A DNA stretch of 64,000 bases, taken from assembly GCF_018446385.1 (NCBI RefSeq), contig NC_056001.1, positions 10,906,672 through 10,970,671 of the forward strand, in the 5' to 3' direction. Below are positions 11,884 through 22,966 of this stretch, in pieces. Source of the stretch: Zingiber officinale. Lineage: Eukaryota; Streptophyta; Magnoliopsida; Zingiberales; Zingiberaceae. Under the pieces are notes generated by a model. That model saw nothing but the letters and a program-made list of their open reading frames with translations, was not told where the DNA came from and made no database searches. Each line of letters starts with the position of its first letter. Position 1 is the first letter of the stretch. A program made the position numbers and the translations under genes.

Positions 11884-12383
11884 GTGAGTTCGACATTCAA
11901 TACTAGCCTCGATTGGCGATCAAAGTTCAGGTCTTGGCTGATTTCATCACAGAGGCCCAAAACATCGAGCCAGAATATGTTTCGAGAATATATGTCGATG
12001 ATTCGTCCACTCAACAGGGCAACGACATCGACATTCTATTCATTTCACCTTGGGAAGATCGGATGCAATTTTTCATTCGGCTGGATTATCGTGCCACCAA
12101 CAACGAACTTGAATATGAAGCCTTGATAGCCGGCTTACAGGCAACACGACTTATTGGAGCCACAAAAGTCCTCATTCACTTGGACTCTTAGTTGGCCGCC
12201 CAACAGCTATCGGGGGCGTTCAAGATTAGCAGCTTCCGACTCAAGTTATATGCAGAAGCCTTTGAGAAGCTGAAGGCAAATTTTCAAGAAGTCATTGTAC
12301 AAAAGATCCCCCAATCGGATAATCAAGTAGAAGATGAACTGGTTAAGTTAACTAGTTCGTTATCACTGGTCATGATAAGTTAG
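11884..12383 (+). pseudogene. Element A RNase H remnant
   Basis: Two adjacent segments in one frame, separated by a stop at 12189-12191, carry RNase H signatures: YVDDSSTQQGN (first acidic block), the ATNNELEYEALIAGLQ helix, and HLDS just before the stop. This is the extra plant-type (archaeal-like) RNase H known in Tat elements, placed between reverse transcriptase and integrase. Confidence 0.7.
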
Positions 12384-12422
12384 CTGATCGAACAGGTTTC
12401 ACTGGTAGCACACATTGATCGG

Positions 12423-13680
12423 ATGGAGGAAATAATCTTCCCGAGCGATTGGAGGACGTCGCTGATTGAGTTTCTCCGATCAGGTAGCACGCTGGCCGAC
12501 CAAGAGGCATCTCGACTACTAAAAAAGAGGGTCAGACGATTCACCTTGATCGAAGACCATATTTATAAGAGATCTTTCTCAAGGTCACTGCTCAAATGTG
12601 TGGGTCCGAAGGACATGGAGTATATACTCCAAGAAGTACATTATGGCTCCTGCGGAAGCCATCTAGGTGGCTGTTCGCTGGCTCGAAAGATTCTCCTGGC
12701 TGGATTTTGGCCTATGCTCCAAGAGGATGTCGCTTGGACAGTAGCCAACTATCTATCCTGCCAAAGATATTACATCATCCCGCACTAACCGACCGAGAAG
12801 AGGAAGACATCTATAGTGTCTTGCCCATTCAACCAGTGGGGAATGGGCATCATGGGACTGTTTCCCATGGCGATCGGTCAGCGAAGGTTCCTGCTCATCA
12901 CGATGAAATACTTTTCAAAGTGGGTGGAGGTCAAGCCGCTAGTAAAAATAAGTGAGCAAATGGTCATCAAATTCATCTAGTAGAACATCAACCTGTGTCA
13001 ATTCGGCATCGCCTGTCGACTCTTCTCGGACAACGGAAGGCAATTTGCCAGTCGAAGGCTCAGGGAGTGGTGCGAAGGCTACGACATTCAGCAGACCTTC
13101 ACCTCAGTGGCCTACCTCCAAAGCAACGGCCAGGCGGAAGTCATGAATCAGGAAATCCTCATAGGTCCATTGGCTCGGCTCGACCACATAGGAGGAAGTT
13201 GGGTCGATGAGCTCCCGAGTGTCCTATGGGCACTTCGCACGACTCCAAAAGAGGCGACCTGTGTAACAACATTCCAGCTGGTGTGTGGAGGCGAAGCAGT
13301 GGTCTCCGTCGAAGTCGGAGTGGAGTCCGACCGGGTACACCTTTACGATGAGAGGAATGCCAAGTGGAGGCTAATAGAGCTCGACTTGGTGGACGAAGCA
13401 TGGGATAAGGCTGCTGTTCGACTAATGACATACCAACAACAGATGAGACAGAACTACAATCGAAGGTGATCTTGAAATCCTTCTAAGTCGACGATTTGGT
13501 GTGAAAACAAGATAAAATCGGTCAAATATGTCACCAAGCTCGAAGCTCCCTGGGGTGGTCCCTTCAAGGTAATGCAAACGCTTCGCTCAGGATCATATTA
13601 CCTGCAGGACTAAAATGACAGACAGCTCGAGCATCCTTGGTGCACGAACCACCTTCAGCCTTATAGAGCGGGGGTGAGAG
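12423..13680 (+). pseudogene. Element A integrase remnant
   Basis: The N-terminal zinc-binding part (HYGSCGSHLG...YLSCQRC-like) is followed by the catalytic core: WGMGIMG (GGC at 12846-12848, where family members have WGMDIVG), FSDNGRQF (aspartate codon at 13029-13031) and LQSNGQAEVMNQEI. The first catalytic aspartate has become glycine. Frames change near 12789, 12955 and 13469. The C-terminal region (VRLMTYQQQMRQNYNRR, then LEAPWGGPFKV and NHLQPYRAG) matches the intact copy kept by element J. Confidence 0.8.
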
Positions 13681-13794
13681 GTGCGTGAATGAGTCCCAAT
13701 GTAACTGCATAAGTGTGCTTTGTGAATGCAGGAAAATTATGAATGAAAAACACGAAGTATTTAAGACTCTTGTGCCGATCGAACAAGTTAAAAG

Positions 13795-14185
13795 TCGAGC
13801 AACGACGTTAAGCCCTCGTCTTCGTCGACTGTCGAGCAGTGATGTTAAACTCTCGTCTTTGTCGACCGTCAAGCGGCGACGTTAAAGCCTCATCTTCGTC
13901 GATTATCTAGTGGCGACGTTAAACTCTCATCTTCGTCGATCGTCGAGCGACAACGTTAAATCTCAGTCTACACCAACCGTCGAGAAGCAACGTTAAAGCC
14001 TCGTCTTCATCGACCGTTGAGCGTCGACGTTAAACCCCAGTCTACACTGACCGTCGAGCGACGACGTTAAACCCTCGTCTTCGTCGACCGTTGAGCGATG
14101 ACATTAAACCCCAATTTACACCGACCGTTGAGTGGCGATGTTAAACCCTCATCTCCGTCAACGGTCGAGCGGCGATCTTAAACCT
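13795..14185 (+). repeat. Tandem repeat, about 37-38 bp monomer, about 10 copies
   Basis: Degenerate units of the form ACGTTAAACCCTCGTCTTCG followed by TCGACCGTCGAGCGGCG repeat about every 37-38 bases. The block lies between integrase and the antisense gene, the same place as the 58/64-bp array in element J. Both arrays share the GTTAAA and CGTCG words. Tandem repeats here are a recognised feature of Tat-lineage elements. Confidence 0.8.
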
Positions 14186-14459
14186 GAGACTTGACGAAAA
14201 ATAGTGTTTCGGCGAAAAAGGCCGACCAGGAAATGCACTGCTCAAAAACAATGGTTTTCACTATAAGGTGGTCGTTCGGCAATCCTGAATTGATCGATCG
14301 GCTATGAAAATGTAAGTCAACCCGGAAAGAAAATGTAGAACGATGACCCAGAGACGAACGAACAAGAAAAACTCGCCAAACGGGGAATTGTGCATTAGCA
14401 CTTGGGAAAGTTCTTACAAGCTCTAAAAGGGCAATACAAAATAAGGCAAAACTCGAACG

Positions 14460-16950
14460 AACTAGCTCACTCAATATAATCTAAAACATCATCAGATAGC
14501 GATTCGATCATCTTATCCCGGCTGATGACCTTGTTTGTCAGCGCGATCGGAATGTCACCATCGTCCTTTAGTTGGTCGAGCGTCCTGTTGATCGCGAGGT
14601 TGAAAAGGCAGAGAGCCCGATTGGTGACCTTGTCATTAAAAGCATCCGAGCGGAGGTAGTCCTTCTTCATCAGCTTGAATCTGCTAGACTCGGCTCCCTG
14701 ATAAGTCTCTAGGGCCGCTCGGGAGGTCTCCAATTCCGCATTCAACGCCGCCAGCTCCTCATCCATCCCAGCGAGTTAGATCTTTGTTGCAATTTGCTCT
14801 GCCAATCGACCCTCTCGCTCGACCTTCAGTGCGACTTCAGCCTCCTTCAAGTTTTGTGCCAGGAGCTGGGCCTCCTTGTTTTTGATCTCCAAGTCTTTGA
14901 TGGGTCGGAGCTTCCAGGTGTTGGCCGAGTGGATCTTAGACTTGAAGGTACTAGCATGTTTATTTAGCTGAGCCAACAAAGTGGCCTACTCAACGCTCTT
15001 GCCCCTCTCCACCTCCAGCTGCTTAGATCTCTTATTCAGATCGGCTCTTAATTGAGCCATCTCAGAGCTCATCTTCTCTAGCTGCACCTGAGAAGCAGAT
15101 GATTGGCTGCTCAGAGCACGCACTGCTGGACTTCATGCTCCAAGTAGGTGAGCCTTTGTCACATGACCAGGCTCTCTACCCAATACTACAATGCACCAGG
15201 AAACTATGAAGGCTGAACGGAAATAAACAGGTATACATGAGAGATACTTACCTCAATGGATATCTCGGTATGACTGTTGGTGAGAGCCCCAGGAGGCATG
15301 ACCGCCGCACGAGCCCGTGTGTCGGCCCATATCTAGGCGAGGGAACCTTGAATAATTATTTGGTGTTTGGGGGTTCGGGATGCGGCGTCGTCGGAGTCGC
15401 GCCACTCGTCTGTCGGCAGATGAATGACTGCCGTTATGTGACGCTGGCCGCTCGGGCCAGACGGGGCGAAGGTCGGTCAGTCGACCGACTGAGATGCTTG
15501 TGTCGGTCGGATGCGTGGTTTCTGGGTCATTGACAAAGAGGGAGGCGGTATGAAAGTGACCAACGACACACAGATGGTTCCTTGGGGCAGTCCGGACAAG
15601 GACGACGTCCGATCGGATGAAATTGAAGTATGGAGGACAGTCGCCGCTTGTTTGGGAGTAGGCATAGAGGTCTTGCCCTGCTCGGATGGAGGGTGTGAGC
15701 TGGCTCGTGTTGGGGTATGCATAGCAGAAGTAGCGGATCGGGAGGCAACTTCCGCGCGGCGCCTCTTCCGACTCATCAGAGGTTCCCCAGAAGAGGCCGA
15801 CTCTGAGGCGACGTCAAATGGAAGTGCTGGTGGTTGCTCCAGTGGGAGATTTGCTTTACCAGTTGCCCCATTGCCAGCCGTCTGATTGGCTCCTCCTTTT
15901 CTCAACTGCAACGACGCTCCCTCCTTTTCATCGAGTGGGTCCTCTTGGGAGCCGACCGGCTGTAAAATTCAGCTATGGCTGCAGTGTTTATCTCTACGTT
16001 TGCGAGCTTGCATTTGCCAGCCAAACGGGCACATAACATGATTCGGGCTGCAAAAGAAAGAGAAAAATCAGTTAGATTCAAAGGTTGGGAGAAGAAAGAG
16101 TATACCTAGACTGGTCAGAAGCTTCGTGTGGATCAGGCTCAGGCCAAGCACATAGAGGGCGCCCTCTAGCAGTAGTTTGTGAATGTGGTACTTTTGATCG
16201 ACCAAACTTTAGTCTGCGTAGAGGTAATCCGATCAGTTCTTGTACTTTTTGAGCGTCGGAGGGTTCGCCACTTCCAGCTACCAACCGGTCAGGAAATTTG
16301 GCCACTTGGGAAAGTGAACGAAAAAATAGGAGTCCTTCTAATTCTTATTGGAGGACAATATCTTATCAAAATAGACCAAGTCCACTCGAGTTTAGAATAG
16401 AAAGGTCCTTCAACAATTTAGGATAATAGAAGTAGTCAAAGAGCTAAGGGGTCAAAGGAATGTCGTGCAGGCGGAACAGGAGGATGACCCTGCACAGTAA
16501 CCTAAAGGAGTTCGGGACTAATTGGTAGAGAGAAATATAAAAATATTTACAGATTACGAGAAAAAAGAGGTGGATAGGAAACCTTAGACCGGCAGTGAAC
16601 TGATCCCTAAAGAAACATATAAAACCTGGCGACGGTTCATATGGCTGGTCGGAAGGAGATGGAAGAGCGATTTGATAGTCAAATGGAATTTCGTAAGCGG
16701 CTCTCAAACTCTCAGCGTCGTCGCTGTCGAACCTGGACTCGGTGGAAGTATACCAGAGCCCAAGGACAGGGATGGGGACGGGGGGTTGTGAGAATCTTGC
16801 CAACAAAAGCGAAAAGATCGAAGGAGTGCAACGAAAAGATTCGATTGAAAGGAGGAGGAAGCCTACAAATAGGATCGCCGAAGAGGAAGAAACGTAGCGT
16901 CATCGGGGAGCTCGAAGATGAAGGTACGTGAAGTGGGGAAGAAGGCAACG
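14460..16950 (-). pseudogene. Element A antisense gene remnant (Tat-type extra ORF)
   Basis: On the minus strand, from upstream to downstream: a segment with QFTAGLRFPIHLF, LVPNSFRLLCRVILLFRLH and DIPLTP (about 16444-16700), more segments near 15480-15900, then coiled-coil pieces at 14776-14979 and 14467-14766 with SRAALETYQGAESSRFKLMK. The last matches the RAAFRQYKEGEPSRLAAARQ segment of the better-preserved copy in element J. The upstream part resembles the plant 'putative gypsy type transposon' family (PF04195). Function is unknown. Frameshifts and stops show decay. Confidence 0.65.
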
Positions 16951-16952
16951 CA

Positions 16953-16974
16953 CGCGAGGTTTATAAACCTCGCG
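16953..16974 (-). promoter_or_regulatory. Palindromic TATA box upstream of the antisense gene
   Basis: CGCGAGGTTTA is followed directly by its exact reverse complement TAAACCTCGCG, placing TTTATAAA at the centre of a perfect 22-base palindrome. It lies just upstream, on the minus strand, of the antisense gene, as expected for its promoter. A symmetric TATA could in principle fire in both directions. Confidence 0.5.
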
Positions 16975-17475
16975 GCCGATCGACCTGAGTCGTCCGATCC
17001 AAGGTTACGAATAACTAGGTGGAGCTCTGGCCGTTGAATTCGAAAAGGTGCCTGCCACATTGCCAGCGGATATCTGCCTGTCACGTCAAACGTGCGGCGG
17101 TAAAAAGGACACATGGCGCTCAATCACCGGATGACATTAATGAGGCTTAATTAAAAGGTATGATTGCGTGCTCATCCATAATCATTAGAGATTTGCATGG
17201 TCTTCAAGAAATTTATATAACGTTAGGTGCTCTACTGAGGAGCACGAGGAGCAGGGAGGAGAAAATTTACCAAGTGTCGTCGCTCATCATCTCGACCAGA
17301 AACGGATAAGCTATTATCACACGGTGGAACAACCAAATCACTGTTTGCTTTGAAATTCTTGGGTCGAGCGACAGTCATATACCAGTCTGACAAGGCGAGA
17401 CCGAACAACAACGGCGTGGGAGTCATCGAACTCTACTGGTCCAATCAATCGAACTTACAACTTCCTTCGACTAGA

Positions 17476-17492
17476 CTTGAAGGGGAGACTTG
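17476..17492 (+). promoter_or_regulatory. Element A polypurine tract
   Basis: The purine-rich CTTGAAGGGGAGACTTG sits directly before the 3' LTR start (TGATGCGG at 17493), where plus-strand DNA synthesis is primed. Confidence 0.65.
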
Positions 17493-17709
17493 TGATGCGG
17501 TGAAGAGAAGGAGTGCACTTGGCATGGGTCAACTGCCATGGTAGAGGTCAATGTCAAGGCAGTCAACGCTAGGACTCAAAAAGGCTCATCCGCGTCGCCC
17601 AGCGGAAGTGGCTACATTGGCTGACCGAATGCACTAGTGCCCGGTCGGTAGGAGACTTGTCCGAGCGGACCACCCGTCCACCCCGGAGGATGGCAGTGGC
17701 ATCTCCAAG

Positions 17710-18102
17710 TAGGGGTGAGTATTCGGTTAAATCGAATCAAATTAACTGAACCGATTTTTTTCAAACAAACCGAACCGAACCAATTTTTGATAAAACCGAA
17801 CCAAATTTTCAATAAAACCGAACAAACTGAATAAATCGATTTTTTCTAAAAATTTGGTTTGACTTAATAAAATTTTGGTTCGGTCTAAAATTTATGGTGT
17901 AAAAAAATTGATTTGGTTCAAAAATTCGGTCTATTCGGCCAATTTGGTTTAACCTAATAAAAAAAATTCAAAATCGAACCCGAATCGAATTAACCGATTT
18001 GTTGAAGAAAAAAACTGAATTTTCGAATAAACCGAACCAAATTTTTAAATTCGGTCGGTTTGATCGATTTATTCGGTTTAACCGAACTTTTGCTCACCCC
18101 TA
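17710..18102. mobile_element. hAT-like MITE inside element A 3' LTR
   Basis: Ends TAGGGGTGAG and CTCACCCCTA are inverted repeats. The 8-base flanks TCTCCAAG (17702-17709) and TCTCTAAG (18103-18110) are a target duplication with one mismatch, and the 5' LTR of A shows the empty site ATCTCCAAG. The interior is rich in words related to CGGTT and AACCG in both orientations (about 393 bases). There is no coding capacity. An 8-bp duplication fits the hAT superfamily. Confidence 0.85.
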
Positions 18103-18904
18103 TCTCTAAGAACCGACCATCCCGAGAAGCAATGAGGCACCAAAGGGTATGGAAGAGCTTGTCTGATCGAGAGGAACAAGTCGCCGCTCAGAATCATTAC
18201 ACAGAAGAGCAACCGAAGCTGACCGAGCGGTGGAGTCTTGGCCTAGCGGCTATCGCTGACACCAGGCAAGGTCGACAGACGAATCGTATGGTAGAAGGTT
18301 CTACCGCTTAAGCATGCCCTGTTAAGGTATGTTGTCAAACACACTTTACTGATAGGTATTTTCATCGTACATAGTAGAGGATGTTGTTAGGGTCAAAATA
18401 TACTAGAGGGGGGAGGCGGGGGGTGAATAGCTCATCATGCACTCGTCGTGCGCTCGTCGTCTTGCTTCTTGGTGATGATAGGTAGCGAAAAATACAAGAA
18501 ACAAAAATACAATGCTAACACGAAGGATTTACTTGGTATCCACCTTAAGAAGAGGTGACTAATCCAAGAATCCACACACAACACACTCTCCACTATAAAA
18601 ACACTCTTTTACAATAACTACCGAAGGTGGAGAAGCCTGTACAGGACTCACACACAAAGATACACAAGAAGAACAAAATACAAGCTGATAAAATAGTAAA
18701 CCTTACAAGATTTACACGGTAGAAACCCCAGCTTGCCTTTATTCTTGCTTGTTGTTGCCTCTTGAACCTTGGAAGTGCACCAACACTTGTTTCCAAGAGC
18801 CTCCAAGAACTGACTGTGAGCTATGGAGAAATCGCCGTGAAGATCGGAGAAGAATCGGGCGAAGTTGTTCTGAAGAAGACGCTTGTAACGGCTTTATCCA
18901 GCGC

Positions 18905-19250
18905 CAACGGTCGGATCTCAATCGATTAAATGACTTTCAATCGATTGGGGAGGCTTTGGATCGATCGATTGATCTATCTAGAGCGCCTCTGTGCTCTCTG
19001 GAAATCGCCTAAATCGATTGCCCGATCGATTCAAGGCTTCTACGATTTTCCAGCCTCCCAATCGATCGCCCGATCGATTAGAGGCTCCCAATCGATCGGG
19101 TGATCGATTGGGAGGGCTTCTATGCGATTGCGTCGCTCTCCCAATTGATTACTTGATCGATTGGGAGAGACTTTGTCGCGACACTAGTCCAATCGATCAG
19201 CCGATTGATTGGACATGATTCAATCGATCAGCTGATCGATTGAATCAACT
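18905..19250 (-). repeat. Array of CAATCGAT palindromes in element B LTR
   Basis: Several inverted repeats share the core CAATCGAT...ATCGATTG but have different symmetric outer bases: TCCC...GGGA near 19088-19113, TCC...GGA near 19189-19213, and a perfect 30-base palindrome at 19217-19246 with outer GATT...AATC. Equivalent copies are in the right LTR (about 34120-34470). Arms are kept while loops vary. Confidence 0.8.
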
Positions 19251-19284
19251 TGATTTGCCCTAATCAAGTCCCAAGCCCCTAAAA

Positions 19285-19930
19285 CCCAACATCCGGTCAA
19301 CTATGACCTGTTGGGACATCATGCCTATCATCCAGTCACCCTTGACTTGTTAAGACTTCCTCACCAAGTGTCTGGTTAATTCCTTTGACCCACTTGGACT
19401 TTTCTCCTCGTGCCAAGTATCCGGTCAACCCTTTGACCTACTTGGACTTCTCCATACCAGGTGTCCGGTCAACCTTGACTTACCTGGATTTCCACGTGCC
19501 TAGCTTCGCTCACCAAGACCTTCACCTAGCTTCACTCACTAGGATTTTCATACTGCCTAGCTTCACTCATTAGGTCTTTCACCTGGCTTCATTCACCAGG
19601 ATTTTCCAACTGCCCGACTTCACTCATCAGGACTTTTCCTCTGCCTAGCTTCACTCACTAGGTCTTTCACCCGGCTTCACTCACCAGGATATCCCAACTG
19701 CCCGGTTTCACTCACCAAGATTTTCACTTAGCTTCACTCATTAGGATTTTCCTTCTGCCTGACTTCACTCACCAGGACTTTTACCTATCTTCACTCACTA
19801 GGATTTCCCATCCGCCTGACTTCACATACCAGGACTTCCACCTAGCTTCACTCACTAGGATTTCCCATCTCCCTAGCTTCACTCACCAGGACTTCCCAGT
19901 CAGTCTTGACCTACCTGACTCTTCTTCACA
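19285..19930 (-). repeat. Hairpin minisatellite in element B left LTR
   Basis: Consecutive inverted repeats with changing stems: CCCAACA/TGTTGGG (19285-19315), CCAAGTG/CACTTGG (19364-19397), CCAAGTA/TACTTGG (19413-19445), CCAGGT/ACCTGG (19457-19487). The 19413 and 19457 units also contain GGTCA...TGAC inner arms. They are followed by about 14 short units with the loop CTTCACTCA flanked by CCTAG/CTAGG or CCTGG/CCAGG. Some units have mismatched stems. Confidence 0.75.
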
Positions 19931-20109
19931 TCTAACTGGTCAACCTTGACAAGAGGAGAATTGTACCAACAATCTCCCCGAATGAACGATTGCTCCTGCA
20001 ATCTCCATGTATTGTCAAACATCGAAACCTAAACATCAAGACTCAAGATTGAGCCTTCTCAAACTTAGTCAACCAAGTCAACCTTGACCCAAGGGATATT
20101 GCACCAACA

Positions 20110-22266
20110 ATCTCCCCCTTTTTGATGTTTGACAATACCTTTAGGTTAGGTTAATCTCATAGCCTCAACTTCGTTTCATGCCAATGTATGAATGAGGGTT
20201 CCCTTCATCCTCCTCCTTTCCTAGAGGGCAAACCCCCTCTTTAGGTAATGAGGGCCTAACTTAAACCCAATATTCTCCCCCTATTGGCACACATAAAAAA
20301 GAACTCTCTCCCCGAAGAGTTACACATCGTTGTTCACAACTTCACTCGTTGTTCACAACACCATAATGAAGGTCTCATACCCTTCATTATTTTCAACGCT
20401 CATCCTTGAGCATTAACCTACGTTATGATGCTCATCCTAGAGCATTCATAACCCCATAATGAAGATATCCACTCTTCATTATTTTTCAATGCTCAACCTT
20501 GAGCATTGTTTTTCTAAACGAAGGTTTAATCACCTTGAGCATTATCCTTAAAGAGTGACTCCCCCTAAAGGCATGATTCAAACTTCTGTCATTGCACCAA
20601 CAATGACTTGGAATCACTAACTCTTTAGGAAATCCAAAATTTAGAAGTTTTAAGGTTCAAAAATTCCATAATGAAACCAAACCTCAACCTAAACTTTTAC
20701 TTAGTCTTCCTTTACCAATCCAATCTTGTTTTCATCATGAAAACTCCCCCTAAATGTATACAAGTGGGTTTCAAGGGGTTAGGAATGATTACCTAGATTA
20801 AAAATGATCTAAAATGCTTAAATTTAGCTTTCCCAGCCGAAATCAGCACTTCAATCGATCAATGGATCGATTCAAGCAGTGTGGATCGATCCAGTGAGCT
20901 TCTGCTCGCGATAACAACCTTCTCAATCGATCACCCGATCGATTGGAGCACTGAAATTCTGAAATTTCATTTCAATGAATTTCAGAAACTCTCTAAAAAT
21001 TTTACAAAATTCTAAAAATCATGAAAATTCATGTAGACATTACTTAGGGTATATACTATCAAGGAAAAAATAGTTTTCTATGAAAATACTTCCTATTTTC
21101 AAATATTGACACAAACTTGAAAATTTATAAAAACTTTAGTGTTTTCTTCAAGTTTGTGCTTAACATTTCAATGATGATTACTATCAAAAGATAGTCTTCA
21201 CCAAGGTTTTCCAAAAGTATTTTAAAATTATTTTCAAAACCAATATCCAACCATGTTCTTTGGGCTCAATGCATATGACTTGTACATTAGCTTTCCCAAT
21301 GATTGAAATGCACATAACTATGTGTTTTGATGAAACTAAAACTCAACTAGATGCACTAAATCAACATCTTGAGTTTCGTTCATCATCCTAACATCTCACT
21401 TGTATCTAATGTGTACTAAAACACATATAAGTCATCTTATAAGTCTTTGTGAGATGTAAAGTTTGATTTTTGCCCTAAACTAGGGATCATGCATTTCTAT
21501 CTAAGCATTTAAAGAATTTTGAACATCCACCAAGGATGTTACTTGTTAATAAATGTCATTTGTCCTTAATTGCAAGGAATTAAAAGTGATGCATGATGAG
21601 TTATGACATACATCAAAATGAATAATTTTCAAAAGAAAATTTGCTATAACTACATGATGTATGTATGACATAACATGGTATTTTTATTATTTTTCATAAT
21701 AAAGCATGAATGTTAAACATGATGTCATGACATATGATGGGCAAACAAAGCATGGTAGTTTAGCTTAAATAAAATACCTAGATTATCTATCTAAGTATCC
21801 TTAAATCCTTAGCTAAACCTAAAATTAAACTAGATTGCCCCTTATCTACTCATGAAAATGCCAAAATCCAAATTGACATTTCTTTAACCCATGATTAAAT
21901 TTGTGCTAATTAAAATTAAGTATATTCCTCAAATCTTTGGCACATTTTACTCGTCCAAAGAGTAAACACTTTAAATTAAGGCTTATATTTGCCTTTAAAT
22001 CCCTAAGAAAAATACCAAAACTCCAACTTGGTATTTCTTATGTTTTCCCTATTTGTGCCAATTTAAAATAAAATAAAAAATTTTAAATTATGACACATTT
22101 TACTCTTTTAAAGAGTAAATGAAAATCCACTTCATTTTCAAAGGTTAATAATAACCTTGAAAATTCTCTTCGAGTGTCAACTTCATCAAGGTTGGGTTAA
22201 CTACCTTCCCAATTTGAGTTGACACTCTCTAACCCATCTAAGGAGTAGAGAAAATGCTTCTAGGAA
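20110..22266 (-). other. Element B internal non-coding region
   Basis: In element orientation this is the 3' untranslated region between gag and the left LTR. It starts with the polypurine tract, is AT-rich and has no coding frame. At 20850-20945 it carries the same CAATCGAT palindromes found in the LTR (for example CAATCGAT...ATCGATTG at 20924-20945). Confidence 0.7.
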
Positions 22267-22267
22267 C

Positions 22268-22789
22268 TCAAAACCTATTGATGCTCCTTGGATGCTTTAG
22301 GTATTCACTAGGGATAACTTCCCTAGTTACCTTCCTAGTGACCTTGTTAGGCTTCTTAGAAGCCTTGGTCACCTTCTCTAGGTCAACTCTAGGGATTGCT
22401 TCCCTTGTGACCTTCTTAGGGACTTTGTTAGACTTCTTAGAAGTCTTAGTCACTTTTGTCGTTGCAAAGATACTCCTAGGGATAACTTTCCTTGTATCCT
22501 TGACTTGACCGCTAGACCTAGGGTTGGTTCCATACCTATATGGAACCCTATGATAAGAAGACACATCCTTCTTGGTTTTAGGTTTGTATCCCAAAACTCT
22601 ATGACCAATTGATGACGCTTGTTGTTTTCCTAGACCTAGGTTTTGATTCTTAGACCCTTGTATTTCATTTGTGATTCTTTTAAGGGTCCTCTCCAATTTA
22701 TCAAGTCTTGACCTCAAGACTTGATTTTCTCTCCATAACACCTTAACCTTAGATTTTTCACTAACACCTTGATTTTTTTTCTTAGACAA
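22268..22789 (-). pseudogene. Element B gag C-terminal segment, separated by stops
   Basis: A 173-residue frame with a coiled coil (NQVLRSRLDKLERTLKRI), a basic Lys/Thr-rich tract with repeats of KVTRE(A/V)IP, and the ending IPSEYL...NRFWVP that runs past a mutated join. The same order is continuous with the zinc-knuckle part in element D, so this is the detached C-terminus of gag. The 177-base gap to the N-terminal frame contains stops. Confidence 0.75.
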
Positions 22790-22966
22790 ATACCTAGAAT
22801 CCTTAGAGTTATTGCCTAAATTATTTTCTACTCTACTAACCTTGGGTTGAGTGGTTTTGGCATAATAGGCTATATAATTTTCCTTAATGCTATCATGCTT
22901 CCTATTTTTATGGCAAATAGAATTAAAATAAAATAAATTAGAGCTAGCATGCTTTTTACCATTATT

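Larger units (their letters stand above)
18382..20109 (-). repeat. Element B left LTR (1728 bp)
   Basis: Runs from TGTTAGGGTC to TTGCACCAACA and matches the split right LTR (24106-24478 and 33977-35478) throughout, with small indels such as the extra G-rich run near 18411. It is made of three blocks: a leader-like segment (18382-18900), an array of CAATCGAT palindromes (about 18905-19250) and a hairpin minisatellite (19285-19930). In minus orientation the last two are U3, just upstream of a GATAAAGCC TATA-like motif near 18890. Confidence 0.85.

Noticed and set aside
19490-19930. CRISPR-like look of regularly spaced CTTCACTCA repeats
   Set aside because: Short degenerate hairpin units within an LTR, repeated in the partner LTR; no cas genes and a plant genome.
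20110-22266. Possible pol in element B interior
   Set aside because: Searched by eye for YVDD, DTG and integrase D-D-E contexts on both strands; none found.
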